From contig OZ038387.1 of the NCBI GenBank assembly GCA_964036045.1, positions 58,374,427 through 58,438,426 on the forward strand: 64,000 bases of DNA. Reading direction: 5' to 3'. The translations under genes were made by a program, and so were the position numbers. Positions 51,409 to 62,302 of this stretch are shown here, in pieces. The DNA is from Eutreptiella sp. 'Long Island Sound 2002' (taxonomy: Eukaryota > Euglenozoa > Euglenophyceae > Eutreptiales > Eutreptiaceae). Each line of letters begins with the position of its first letter. Position 1 is the first letter of the stretch. Below the pieces are notes generated by a model. It saw only the letters and a program-made list of their open reading frames with translations, was not told the origin of the DNA and searched no databases.

Positions 51409-52690
51409 TCACCACTCACCTGTGAGGCAGCCATTGCTCTTTATCATGAGTGTCAGCAATTGCTCCTTATCACATAGCATCAGGACTTTATTTAGCATCC
51501 ACTGTGATGGCAGTGTTCCCGGCGCAGAAAATACCTCATGAAGAGGTCCATTAAATCCAAAGAATATCTCAGATGTTGGAGTCTTCATAGCCAAATGAGG
51601 CAACTCCTTCGAGAAAATGCCAGGGTCGTCTTGAACGGCGCAATCGCTGAAGGCTCTGACGACTGTGTATGATTTGCATGACAGCAAGTACCCACTGGCA
51701 GAGGCAAATTTTAAAAACTACCCAAAACTTGTGGTTAAACAAACGGTTACAAAAACCACCGCGCCCCGCGTGACCCGCTGTCATTAAAAAAAACACACCA
51801 GCCGACAAGGGGAGAATGAGCGACAATCTGAGAACTTTGGGGGGGGGGTCCGGTGATTCCCATTCTCAAGGCCATCATCGGGAGTGCTGGAAACCCAAAA
51901 ACGACCCTGTGTGGCTGACACCTTGCTCTTTTGTGCTGCATGTTTGCCTGCTTGTAAGACGACGAATCAATAGATCAGCATAATTGTGATTGAATCGGCC
52001 CCTCAACAGTGTCTGTTGGTCATTCCTGCAACATTCATGAAATTCGCACTTCCGTTTGTTACTACGTTCATCGTTGTGGTATTGGTTGATGGCATGCGTG
52101 ATGGTTATGCTGTTTTGTGTGACATCACTCCAAATGGTCCGCCGGCAAATTGGCCCTCCTGTGTTGCTTTGCCTGCTTTCACTCGAAGCTCTAACAAACA
52201 AATTAGGAGCGATGAGAATCTTCGCTAGGTGTATGAGAGGTTTCTATTTTTTCTTGACCAGTGTGATCGTTGCACAAATCTCTTGGCTTTCATCCGTTGC
52301 CCAAAAAAAAGAATTGCCCATTATTTAGGAGTACACGAAGCACAACGCCATTAATACAGTCGGGCTGGAGTACAACAAATGGAATACAATTGCACCATGC
52401 ACCAAAAAACCGTGGCGCACCAAGAGATTTCGTGCGGAGTTAGATCACTTGAAGGGTCTTTCCACACCCATTCCTCATCTTGAACACCCAAACCATTTCT
52501 TGTCTTGCTGAGCATGGGCAGCAGCGTCTGAATGCGGACACTGATACTCACCAACCTTCTTTTGCCAATTGCCCCGGCCGGAGCACTATGTGCCGGTATG
52601 TCTTCAAGGATGAACATGACAAAGCGGTCCATAACCGCCTGAGGCACCCGAGGTCTGGGTCTGTCTTGAATGAGTAATCAATTGTAGTCT
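51409..52690 (-). other. Exon-like minus-strand ORFs, unrecognised
   Basis: Three minus-strand frames have coding-like composition: 52647-52351 (VMDRFVMFILEDIPAHSAP, VQDEEWVWKDPSSDLTPHE), 52201-51875 (SDVTQNSITITHAINQYHND) and 51687-51409 (DDPGIFSKELPHLAMKTPTS). They could be exons of one gene or worn transposon pieces. I found no consistent splice joins and no family signature. Confidence 0.25.
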
Positions 52691-52839
52691 TTATTTGTCG
52701 CTTGTGTCTTTTGCTACAGGAGTACACGTGTGGGGACACTGACCTGTGTCGGAAAGAGGGAGGGGGGGGGGGGGGTCCCTCCATTCCCATTCTCAACCGA
52801 AAATTCTCAGAATGTCGCATATTCTCTCCCCGACAGCAA

Positions 52840-53236
52840 AAGAAAAAAATTCACACACCGACAATTAAAAAAATTACACACACCGATACCAAAACAAATC
52901 CAATTGTAAAAAAATTAACACGCTCACAGCAAAAAAGTTACACAATGTGGCAATTTGTTTGTACACATCTTACATTTTCCACCCAGCCTGAGGTTAGCGG
53001 TGTGGGGGTTGGGGTGGCACAGCTAGCCCCAAAGTGGGTTGTCCAAGCCTGTCACAGGATTTATCAAGGACATGTAGCAGGATGATATATTTCCCTTCCG
53101 TGATATTGGTGTTTGGGTCAAAGAAGGGAGCCTGTTTACCCACGAACACACCGAAGCCGCCCACACACATTAAACACACAAATGAACACATAGTGCGTAC
53201 ACAGGGCACGCCAATGCACAGGGCACACCAGCCATC
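52840..53236. other. AT-rich spacer
   Basis: AAAAAAATTAC / CACACACCGA-type repeats near 52840-52940 and an ACACA-rich stretch to 53236. No coding signal seen. Confidence 0.4.
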
Positions 53237-54468
53237 AACACCGAGCTAGTATGGTCGAGTACGGACCTTAAAGTGAACATTCTATTATGAAAACGGGCTA
53301 TTAACCCGTTTTCCTGAATGAAAACGGGCTGTAAAAGGTGCGTAAGCACCTTAGCCCGTTTTCATTGAGGAAAACGGGTTAATAGCCCATTTTTCCTAAA
53401 TTTTATAGCCCGTTTTATTTGGCCGAAAAACGGGTTAACCAGACCGACGTTAGGTTCTTGGGACACTTGTGCAAACCTCCCGGCGACCGGTGCAGGTTCC
53501 AGTTGACACATGGAGGAGAGGCAAGGAAAAAAAGAAAGTACCGCATGTGAAATGTTGGATGACGTGATAAAAAACCCTACCACTGGCATGGGGGAAAACG
53601 CCTCCACTGTACATACACGAGACAGGATAGTTTCGAGTGGTCACCTTTCATTAGCGTTTATAATAATATAGTATAATGTTAGTTTGTTTTGATTTGTCCT
53701 TCGAATCCGAGTGTACATTATTAATAATAGTGCACAATAATTATGATCTACTCCTTGGGGCAACAAGGGCCACGCATGGAGCCATCTTTGGCACCCTCGC
53801 CCATGCAAGCTTCATGGTACGGAGCATTACACATCACACAAAAGACATCATGCTGCCGTCGCAAAGGACACCACACATTGATCTCTCGGGAGCACTTATG
53901 ACAAATGAACTCGGATGCCACTTGCCTAACCGCAGGCGGACACTTTGGTCGCCGCATCTTTTGGAAAGGCATTGGCATATCCGAGAGATCTTGGGAAATG
54001 GGAGCATTAGCTGCGGTGGGAGGTGCATCCCTATACTCTTGGCGACTATCCTCCAAAGAGCGCTTCAGGGACACCTGTGTCAAGGGTCGCTCGTCATAGT
54101 CCCACACTGACTCACTAGACTCACTTCTACCACCAGCAAGCAAGTCAACAGAGCCACCTGATTGGGAGGATGTCACACTAAGCTTTGCAGGGCTCGAATC
54201 GGCCACGGGAGCAGGGTGAGGAGGAGCCTCCACCGGTTCACGGCTCAAATCGGCCACGGGAGCAGGGTGAGGAGGAGCCTCCACCCATAAGCCCATAAAA
54301 TTTGGGGTTAACCCGTTTCTTTCCAGAAAAACGGGTTAATAGCCCGTTTTCATTGAGGAAAACGGGTTAACCCCTGCCAAAACTGTGGACAGGTTAACCC
54401 GTTTTTCAGCCAAATAAAACGGGCTATTAACCCGTTTTTAACGCAAAAAAGAAAACACCGAGCTAGTA
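53237..54468. mobile_element. 1.2-kb inverted-repeat element flanked by 15-bp direct repeats
   Basis: AACACCGAGCTAGTA occurs at 53237-53251 and 54454-54468 as a direct repeat (candidate target duplication). Just inside, both ends carry clusters of AACGGGTTAATAGCCCGTT-type palindromes. A 35-bp block at 53406-53440 returns inverted at 54392-54426 with one mismatch. The left end also holds a nested hairpin (53312-53363; inner stem AAGGTGC/GCACCTT). The right end finishes in CAAAAAAGAAA. The only gene inside is the zinc-binding ORF on the minus strand; no transposase is present, so it would be non-autonomous. Confidence 0.75.
53748..54296 (-). CDS. Cys/His-rich zinc-finger-like protein carried by the inverted-repeat element
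   Basis: 182 codons, ATG at 54296. The N-terminus repeats VEAPPHPAPVAD twice (a ~51-nt tandem duplication), then comes an acidic/Ser stretch (SESSESVWDYDERP). The C-terminal half has a zinc-binding layout: FICHKCSREINVWC, HDVFCVMCNAPYHEACMG and GPCC, i.e. CxxC...C...CxxC-x4-H-x2-C...CC, RING/PHD-like. The frame fills most of the space between the palindrome clusters. It could be an element-encoded factor or a captured host gene; it might have further exons downstream. Function unknown. Confidence 0.5.
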   Translation of the reverse strand: MGLWVEAPPHPAPVADLSREPVEAPPHPAPVADSSPAKLSVTSSQSGGSVDLLAGGRSESSESVWDYDERPLTQVSLKRSLEDSRQEYRDAPPTAANAPISQDLSDMPMPFQKMRRPKCPPAVRQVASEFICHKCSREINVWCPLRRQHDVFCVMCNAPYHEACMGEGAKDGSMRGPCCPKE

Positions 54469-55189
54469 CCGCAGTCAGAGTTGTGCAGTGTGGGTACCTA
54501 GGGTACAGGCGCTAGTGGGCCCCAACGACACATGGCGCCTAGCTAGTGACAACATGTTCCGCACGACCCGATGGCCAATGGGAAGGAGTCCGTGGGAGGC
54601 AGGTATCAGAAGCACAGCGGGCATTCCTATGTTCTGCACAACACAACCGAAAGAGACACCACAGTGTGACTGTACCCCGTGGTCACATGGAAGAATTGTC
54701 TGAGTACAAAGCTTTTAGCAGCACGAAAGGGTGGAGAATGGAGGAAGGGGAAAAATAGGCCAAAAATTTGTCCGCCAGTTTCGCCTTCCCTAATGGGTAC
54801 AAAGTCACTTTTGCCCCAATGGGTCATCTCTACCCTTTTCTTCCATGCCCTATCATGAGCTCTTGTTTGAGGATTTGGTGCTTTGCTGCTTTGTGCGTGT
54901 AGTTTGTGTCCTAGAACGACTACTCTCCGGCGTCTGTATTACTCTTGTTCTCGCCCTTACACCCTGCACAAGCCCTCCAAGCGGAAACAAGGCGACGCGA
55001 AAAACTCCCATTAGGCCTTGTGAAAGCACTATACAAACGCCTCATGAAGGCGGCCACGCGTAAAGTCCTACCATGTAACCCCAAATCCAACCCACACACC
55101 AACACTACATGACACAAATGTTCGGACTAGGATGGCATCGCCCTATTCCGCCTCTAGAAAACGGGCACGGCGTTGTCCTGCGTACTAGA
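54469..55189. other. Gene-poor stretch
   Basis: Short overlapping frames only, none with family motifs or splice context. Composition is mixed and there are no strong repeats. Confidence 0.4.
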
Positions 55190-56172
55190 GTTCCCGGGAA
55201 CAAAGGACATCAAGCGGTGGATTGACTCCATTGATCGGGAACTCCCATAGTACGCTTCGGGGTAGTTGGATGTAAGGGAAATGTTCCCAGAAATCTACAG
55301 ACTTGAAGTGTTACTAGCAACCATGAACATTTTTATGGACGTTGCACGCTAGTGGAAATGCCCCCCCATCGGAGATAATCTTTAATTCGCACAAAGGGAG
55401 CATGCAAAAACTAGACTTTATGGGCTTGCAAAAACCGGATCAATCCTTTTAGCATATCAAGTTCGCCGGCCTTGACAGGTTTTTTTTTAATTTTGAGCTC
55501 ATCTGCAATGACGGCTTCGTCCTTTTTCCCTGAGTGCCGCGTCATTGCACCGGCTCACGCTCCGCACAGTGTGCATTTCTAACAGTAGCAGATCGCGACC
55601 GACAACTCCCCACAGCGTTGCTCCCCCCTTTCGCCAGATATAAGGACAATTTTGTAGGAGCCGTACCCCGCAACCCGCTGCCCTACGCCCACGAAACACC
55701 GTGTACCCTATCTAAGTTCCAGGAGCTACTAGCCCTCTCCTTGAAGCTTGAAATCGTGGTCGAGCGATTGAGCGACTCCATACCTTTCCTTGAAGTTGAT
55801 CCAACTTGCACACCCTCGCACCATCCACTCGCCTCACTGAAACAACCCACAACAGCCTCAACACCCGGGTACACACTACCACTACCACACCGAAAGGTCA
55901 TGGATGCCTTCATACCTAGAGCCCCTAAAATGTTATAGTCCTATGTTCTGAGCCAATTGTTGAAATCTAATCTCTACCTTGACTCTCCGGGTGTCTTTAC
56001 CCTGAATGTACAGCGATTCTTCACACTCCTCCTTAGCAAGAACTACCCGAAGGCATGGTGGTTACCAAAACTCTTGCACGTGTCTGAGAAGGTCGGGCTT
56101 TACACAGAGGCCCAGGAGACCTTGTACCATGCCACGGCGGCGTTGCTCCATAATATACTAGTGATTTTTTGA
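55190..56172 (+). pseudogene. Decayed reverse transcriptase fragment
   Basis: A worn RT domain is visible in several plus-strand frames. Around 55274-55350 a frame reads LDVREMFPEIYRLEVL, the motif A pattern (D...MFP.I). At 55534-55938, ARYKDNFVGAV stands where YxDD is expected, with Asn replacing the second Asp, followed by LALSLKLEIVVERLSDSIPF, the ..IPFL.V pattern. 55957-56172 continues with FTLLLSKNYPKAWWLPKLLH. In-frame stops (for example TAGTACGC near 55250 and the stop at 55938) and the YKDN change show it is dead. The IPFLEVD/YKDN layout recalls RTs of Penelope-like or related non-LTR elements; class is uncertain. Confidence 0.65.
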
Positions 56173-56515
56173 GACGGATACGGACTTCCATTTGCATGAA
56201 TCCAGCTTCAAATTCACACAACACAGCTACGGCCGCAAAAACCAAGGAGCTAGCATGCGCCGCTCACAGTCGCAAACAAAAACTGCGGAACTCACTGTTC
56301 AAATGAGGCCCTAACCAATTGCCCAATAAACCCGATGTCACAACAACAAATATTTGATGCTGATAAAGTTGGCAATGCCGTGGCTACATGTTTGTAGCAA
56401 TTTTCTGAAGCAACAAACACCCTATCACCCGTAGTGTCAAAGCTTCCCTTTTGCATTACTAGTGTGCGCACTGGGCGTGTTCCGGTCAGTCGGGGGGAGG
56501 AGGTGGGGGGGCTCT

Positions 56516-56638
56516 AGCCGCCCAGCCACCCGGCCACCCAGCCACCCGGCCACCCAGCCACCCAGCCACCTAGCCACCTCGCCAGCTAGCCACCTAGCCA
56601 GCCACCTTGCCACCCAGCCACCTAGCCGTGTAGCCACC
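56516..56638. repeat. CCACCCAGC minisatellite, left of the piggyBac element
   Basis: About twelve units of CCACCCAGC / CCACCTAGC running right up to the inverted repeat at 56639. A matching array in the same orientation lies at 62820-62925, on the other side of the element. Confidence 0.9.
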
Positions 56639-56656
56639 ATATTCCTTTATCTAGGG

Positions 56657-57208
56657 CGGTAACAGGGTCAAATTTGGGGTAACAGGTCATTTTTTTCAAG
56701 TTGGGTTATATGGGGGTTTTTTGAGGTGCCGGACCTTGGTAACATAGTGTCACCCTCTCATTCAACACATGTGACAGGAAGAATTGCAAAGTTTGCCTTT
56801 TTGTGCTTGTTGTTACCGCAAATGTGTTACCTGCCCGTGGTGTGTTCTGCTGCAAGCCTTGAGTTTCGCGGTAACAGGTATACGGGGTAACACCCTAGCG
56901 GTTACATCAGCGGTAACAACAACCAAATGGGCAGAGGTGCAATAATAATTGAAAATAAAATTCCCTCAAGAAAACGCGACCTTCACGACCCTGTCAGTTT
57001 GATCGTAACACCCTTGCACTCCACAATGAATTTTTTTGTCTTGATTTGACGTGCCTATTTCTTGCAAACCTAAAATTGTGCTCAATAGAGCGGCAGAGGC
57101 ATCTCTCCCTCTGGGTAACAATTTTCCTGGGTAACAGGTCAGCGGTTACACCTGCGGTAACACTACACATGCCAATCATGTCCCATTAGGGCCCTGTTTT
57201 TCCTCATT
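56657..57208. repeat. GGTAAC-motif block upstream of the accessory gene
   Basis: Contains at least nine GGTAACA or GTTAC sites (for example 56659, 56680, 56738, 56884, 57113, 57130). No coding signal. It probably holds the promoter of the accessory gene. Confidence 0.7.
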
Positions 57209-60200
57209 ATGCCCCTTCCACCGGTTCCGAAGAAGTTTCACAAGGAGCTGACTGCCGGATCGACGCTGTACAGTGTCCGCTGGGGTGATGTTGCCCGTGC
57301 CGGGGCTCCTGTGGTCCTTCAGGTATCCCCTTTGCACCATTGCTTGGTGTGCCCTGTTTTCAACGGGTTGGGTAACACGTACCTGTTACCGGTTACACAC
57401 GTGGTAACACCCCCCATTCTTACTGCACTTACTTTCCTTGCAGTTGAAGGCCAAGAAACAAGGCCAGCCCAACTTTGTTTGCGGCTGGGTTTCCAAGGGC
57501 AGCCATTCGGCCCTGACCATGAAGACGGCGTTGGCCTACGACGTTGATGAGGGGGAATGTCTGGACATCCAGACCCTCCACGGGCCAGTGACCTTTCAGG
57601 CAAAGGAGTGTGGGAACACCTGGGGATTTTACAAAGGGGGGCAAGAGAAGGGCAGGGGCAAGGAGGTGCAGGCTACAGGCAGTGGCAGTCATTCAGCAGC
57701 AGCCAGCAAAGCCCCCACCAAATCAGCCTTGAAGCCCCCAAGACAGACCCGAACACTCACCCCAGCTTCAGTTGCAGCCAAGGCAGTCCGGCAGAGGTCC
57801 CAAGTGGATGTTGACAGGGAGGTGGACAGTGATGATGATGATGATGACCAGGGACCAGGGACTGACGAGGAGGTGGTGGTCCAGGAGGAAGGAACCCCTG
57901 AGGAGGACGAACCAGTACCACAAACCAAGGGGAAAACAAAAAAGGCGAAAGGGAAGGCGGCACACCCCAGTTTTATGTTTACCGGGCCGGCTTCTGGTGG
58001 GGCAAAGTCCATCTCTGCCCGCCCCACAAGGGCAGAAAAAACTCTTACTTCAACAACCTACCTACAACACCTTGAACGGGCGAAGTCCCATGTCAGGGAA
58101 GAGTTGGGGTCCAGCCTCAAACAGGTTGCAACCCACTAGCAGTGTCTGGGGGTGACAGGTGCGGCCATTGTGGCTGAAGATGGGACCCCCCTCAACGCGG
58201 CCGAAGACCCCAGAGCCACAAGTGCAAGAAGAAGAGAAAGCTTTGGATGGGCACTGACTGGAAGGTGTGTGGTTCGTGTTACCCTGGTAACGGGTCAACG
58301 GTTACACACGTGGTAACAGCACATTGGCTAACTGCCATCTCACTGTTCCCCACTGTGTTCCCATGTAGGTTGGGAATCGCCATCCCTGTCATGGTGAACC
58401 GAATTGGGGCTCGAGGGGCACACACCGGAGCTTCCCCGACGTGCCTGGATCGGCTGAAGCAGAAGTGGCGGGACGAGATGGGGACCGAGGGGTTGCTCAA
58501 TGATGATGAAGCGCGAACTGAAGCATGTATGTTGCCTTTTCCTGCTGGGTAACGTAAATCGCGGGTAACAGGGCAAGGGTTACATGGGTGGTAACACTGT
58601 GTGTCAGGTTTTTGTGTCCGGGTAACACTTTTCCCGGGTAACAGGTCATCGGTTACATGGGTGGTAACACTGTGTGTCAGGTTTTTGTGTCCGGGTAACA
58701 CTTTTCCCGGGTAACAGGTCATCGGTTACATGGGTGGTAACACTGTGTGTCAGGTTTTTGCTCCCGGGTAACATGCTTTGCACTCTTTGTCACAGTGAAT
58801 TTGCTGCTGGTGGAGCTCAGCTGCGACGGGTGCTCTGCCCTCAAGGACGTGGAGGATGATGATGCCGAAGCCCCGAAGAGGCAGCCGGAGAGGCTGGGGG
58901 AGGGCCCCACAGCAGCGCAGCTCAAGGGAGGCCCCGAGAAAGCCCACAAAACTGAAAGTGCATACTCAGGTATGGTGTTGCAATCTTGGGGTGTTGCACT
59001 AACTGACCTACTTACATACAAATGCAATTGTCTGTAATGATATTCTCTGTCTGCAGGTTTGTCCAACCTGGAGAAACTCCGTGCAGGCCTGCAGAGTGGT
59101 CCCAGTATCCCCGGGTCACTGCAGCTGCGGACCCAGGACCTGGCGGACCTCAGTCAGGAAGACCTCGATGCCAGGATTGTTCAAACCTGGCGCCACATCG
59201 GGGTCATGCTGCATCTGAGGTCCACCCACAAGAGCCCACCCCCACTGGAACTGCCTGGCCAATGGCGTCCATGTCTGGTTGGGACCCTCCAGGAACAGCA
59301 GGAGAGGCTGCAGAGGTACAAGCGGAAGTACCACAAGGTCAGGGATATGCACCCAGGTGATGAGTTTGGCAGTGCAACCAGCAGCAGTGACAGCCAGGAG
59401 AGTGAGGGGGCCAGGATGCGGAGGAAGCAGCGGAACAAGCACAAGAGGGTGCGGAGGCGGGCCCGCGAGGAGGAGGCGCGGCAGCGGCTGGAGGCAGAGC
59501 GGAACGCGCTTCTGGCGAGGGTGCAGGCAATGGAAGTGGAGGCCAGACCACCAAGCCTTGGTATGTTTTTTGTGCTCTGTTGCTGCTGGGTAACAAAAAT
59601 TCCCAACGGTTACACACGCGGTAACACTTTCCAAAGCCTGGGTAACAACAATTCTGGGTAACACCCCAACGGTTACACACGCGGTAACACTTTCGAAAGC
59701 CTGGGTAACAAAAATTCTGGGTAACACTCCAACGGTTACACACGCGGTAACACTTTCGAAAGCCCGGGTAACAGAAATTCTGTGTGTCTCTCTATGTTTT
59801 CAGGTGAAGCAGGCAAGCGGGAAAAGCCCTACTCACCCCTGACGGCGAGGGAGTTGAGCAGCGGGGAGCAGGCTGCCCATGCGGAGGACCCCAAGGCCGA
59901 GGAGGAACTCAAGGCCAAGGAAGACGCCGAGGCCGGGGAAGAAGGATCCACCCCATCGGCAACCGTGGACGACAAAGTGGTGGTGTGCGCAGTGCCTTCC
60001 ATTGACATGACATGCGCACAATGCGTAGAAAACGTAGCAATCGTGCATCCGTTTTTGACACAGGTGTACTCGCCACCACCGGCCCTGGGGGCACCGCTGC
60101 TCACGCAGGATGAGGATGCTGGCGACACCGGTCGGGATCCTGGACTGGAGATGCCTTCCAGCTCCGGGAGCCTCCCGTATGGGTCCGACCCGTACAGGTA

Positions 60201-60306
60201 CCGGCCCCAGGATCCACCACCCCAGCCACCGCCCCAGCCTACGCCTTCGGAGACACCGGGTGAGGAGCATCCATTGACAGGGGCCGACGATGAGACGCCG
60301 ATGTGA
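57209..60306 (+). CDS. Accessory gene of the piggyBac-like element, ~756 aa, unrecognised
   Basis: Coding segments 57209-57322, 57444-58136, 58140-58264, 58369-58526, 58796-58969, 59057-59560 and 59804-60306 join in phase (2,271 nt without the TAG at 58137-58139). Donors are GTATCC, GTGTGT, GTATGT, GTATGG and GTATGT. The start has a compact domain (FHKELTAGSTLYSVRWGDVA, FVCGWVSKGSHSALTMKTAL, KECGNTWGFYKGG), then an acidic run (DSDDDDDDQGPGTDEE) and Lys-rich linkers. The middle has LEKLRAGLQSGPS, VQTWRHIGVMLHLRS and a long Arg/Glu coiled-coil-like helix; a Pro-rich end follows. No family recognised. An in-frame TAG interrupts exon 2 unless it lies in a very short intron (15 nt GTTGCAACCCACTAG, or 48 nt starting GTCAGG). 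Four of five clear introns carry GGTAAC clusters. Confidence 0.6.
58543..58790. repeat. GGTAAC repeat block in intron 4 of the accessory gene
   Basis: A ~73-bp unit (GGGTAACAGGTCATCGGTTA, GTGGTAACACTGTGTGTCAG) is repeated three times in tandem. Each unit has GGTAACA, GGTTACA and GGTAACA in fixed order. Confidence 0.9.
59585..59770. repeat. GGTAAC repeat block in intron 6
   Basis: Three tandem units of ~60-65 bp with GGGTAACA, CGGTTACACACGCGGTAAC and ACTTTCSAAAGCC. Same motif order as in the other spacers of the element. Confidence 0.9.
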
Positions 60307-60919
60307 TGATGTGCAAGGGTGTGTTTCTTTATTTGTTCCCTTGGTTTTGTGAATGGGGCAGTGTGGTGACACGTTACCGGGGTAACACCCCAGGGGTTAC
60401 ATGGGCGGTAACACACAGGTATTCACCCCCGGGGGATGGCAACACGTTACCCGGGTAACACCCCAGGGGTTACATGGGCGGTAACACACAGGTATTCACC
60501 TCTGGGGGTATGGCAACACGTTACCCGGGTAACACCCCAACGGTTACATGCGTGGTAACATCGTTCAGCAATGATCCTCTGTTGTTCTCAGGCCCAAAAG
60601 TGAGTGGCGGAGACTCTGGATCGTGGACGTGATTGCGAGGAAGGCATGGACTTCACGGACTGATGCATCGGCGACGTCGGATGGGGTCTTTTTATTTTGA
60701 TCAGGCCTGTTGTGGCCTCTATGTTCTTATTATGTCAGTGGTGAATGTTACCACCCTTGTATCCCAGTTGCCAGTTACCCAGTTACCAGGGGTGTTACCC
60801 CGACGTCCTCATTCTTTCCTTCTAGCTTTGCCTCAGGGTTCAGGGGTAATTTGTGAACGATGTGCACGTGTGCAAGGGGGGGGGGTGTTTTCCTGTCCAC
60901 CCATTTTCCCACAGCCACC
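60307..60919. repeat. Spacer between accessory gene and transposase with GGTAAC units
   Basis: 60372-60565 holds three tandem units of GTTACCCGGGTAACACC, GGGGTTACATGGGCGGTAAC. More GTTACC sites lie at 60749-60800. It probably contains the 3' end of the first gene and the promoter or an upstream exon of the transposase; a CCCACAG acceptor lies 5 bases before the chosen ATG. Confidence 0.7.
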
Positions 60920-62302
60920 ATGCCCATCCGACCCAGCCGGCGTCCATTGCGGAGAGCAATGGTGTTCGAACGAAGGGGACTACCCCCCAAGCATGTGAGA
61001 GGGGCCCTATCAGCAGCTACCCTTGGGGGACATCCCAAAAAGAAGTATGCCACCATTACCGAGGCCATGGATGACATGTTTAAACCAATCCTGCGGTGCC
61101 TGAGTGAGGCGTTGGAAAAAAATGGGGCCAGCGAATTGATACCCAAGCTCACCAACTACATCCTATTCAGGGTTATGCTGGGGATGTGGCGACCAAGACG
61201 AGTCGATGATGTATGGCATCCCACAGCTTTGTGTGCACACAAAGGCTTGGCCTCCCTATTAACCAGGGAGGAGTATTATAAAATACACCGCCTGTCCAAT
61301 TGTGGTACTGCAGAGCTCCTTGAGGCTATTAATGCCCATTGGTCCAGCCTGTGGGTATGGGGGTGGGCTGCCGCAGGGGATGAATCCATTGTCCCCCACA
61401 AGGGGAAAAGGGCTGGACCCATGCGGCAGTTCATCCCCAGAAAACCGCATAGCACAGGCATTAAATTGTATGTCCTGGGTGACTCAGTGCACCCTTTTAT
61501 AACTGATATTTTTTTGTATGCGGGCAAAAGGGTCAGGGTCTTCCGGGATCACCCCCAGGTGGCTGGCCCTCGGACTGCCCGGGAGATGGTACACCGATGG
61601 GCTGACCTACTCCCTACTCGCACTGCAATTGTGTGCGACTCATACTTTGGAAGCCACCAAGTGGCAAACCAAATGGCACAGCGTCAGCAACCCTTCTTGT
61701 TCCTATGCAAAAGGGATCAGGAAGGGGTTTCCCTGGCTGGGGATAGTATGCGACCCTCCATTGCAGCAGAAACGTATGTCAAAGGAGGCAAGTATAGCCT
61801 CCATGTCTACAAAAACCCAAAAGTGGGTAGCAAACCACCACGTGTGGTTCCATTTCTGTCAAACTGTGTGTTCGACAATGAGTGGGTGCGCCACAGAGGT
61901 GGTTATGAGCTCCCACCTGTTGTGGCTGCATACAGGCAGCTAGCCAACGGTGTTGACAGTGCCAATCAAATGGCACTAGAACACCGTGAGACAGGCAGAT
62001 TCAAGAGTTGGACCCGTGCCTTGAAGGCTTTCTTGTTTAGGTACGCGATTGTAAATACCTTTACAGTCTGCCGACTCCAAGGTTTGATACCCAAAAAGAA
62101 ATCCCTTTGGGACTTCCAATGGGATATTTTGGAAAAGTTTGTCTCCCCTGGGCACGCTGTGCACACGCCGGTGCTTGTAGATACCCGAGGCACTTGCAAA
62201 GTATGCAAGGGGCGCACTTGGTTCAAGTGTGCTCATTGCGATGTGCATTTGCACTCCTACAGTGGTTGTTTCCAGAAGTGGCATTCAGAACTGAAAGTTT
62301 GA
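60920..62302 (+). CDS. PiggyBac-like DDE transposase
   Basis: 460 codons from the ATG at 60920 (CCACCATGC, good Kozak); an earlier in-frame ATG at 60860 would add 20 poorly conserved residues. This is the DDE_Tnp_1_7 family, which cuts and pastes DNA. The catalytic layout looks intact: D1 in AAGDESIVPHKGKRAG followed by RKPHSTGIKLYVLGD, D2 in TRTAIVCDSYFGSHQVANQM, and D3 in RQLANGVDSANQMALEH. The C-terminus has the cysteine-rich domain (CKVCKGRTWFKCAHCDVHLH, GCFQKW) that binds element ends in piggyBac. The protein is somewhat short for the family, so an upstream exon is possible. No frameshift or stop is seen, so it may be active. Confidence 0.92.
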   Translation: MPIRPSRRPLRRAMVFERRGLPPKHVRGALSAATLGGHPKKKYATITEAMDDMFKPILRCLSEALEKNGASELIPKLTNYILFRVMLGMWRPRRVDDVWHPTALCAHKGLASLLTREEYYKIHRLSNCGTAELLEAINAHWSSLWVWGWAAAGDESIVPHKGKRAGPMRQFIPRKPHSTGIKLYVLGDSVHPFITDIFLYAGKRVRVFRDHPQVAGPRTAREMVHRWADLLPTRTAIVCDSYFGSHQVANQMAQRQQPFLFLCKRDQEGVSLAGDSMRPSIAAETYVKGGKYSLHVYKNPKVGSKPPRVVPFLSNCVFDNEWVRHRGGYELPPVVAAYRQLANGVDSANQMALEHRETGRFKSWTRALKAFLFRYAIVNTFTVCRLQGLIPKKKSLWDFQWDILEKFVSPGHAVHTPVLVDTRGTCKVCKGRTWFKCAHCDVHLHSYSGCFQKWHSELKV

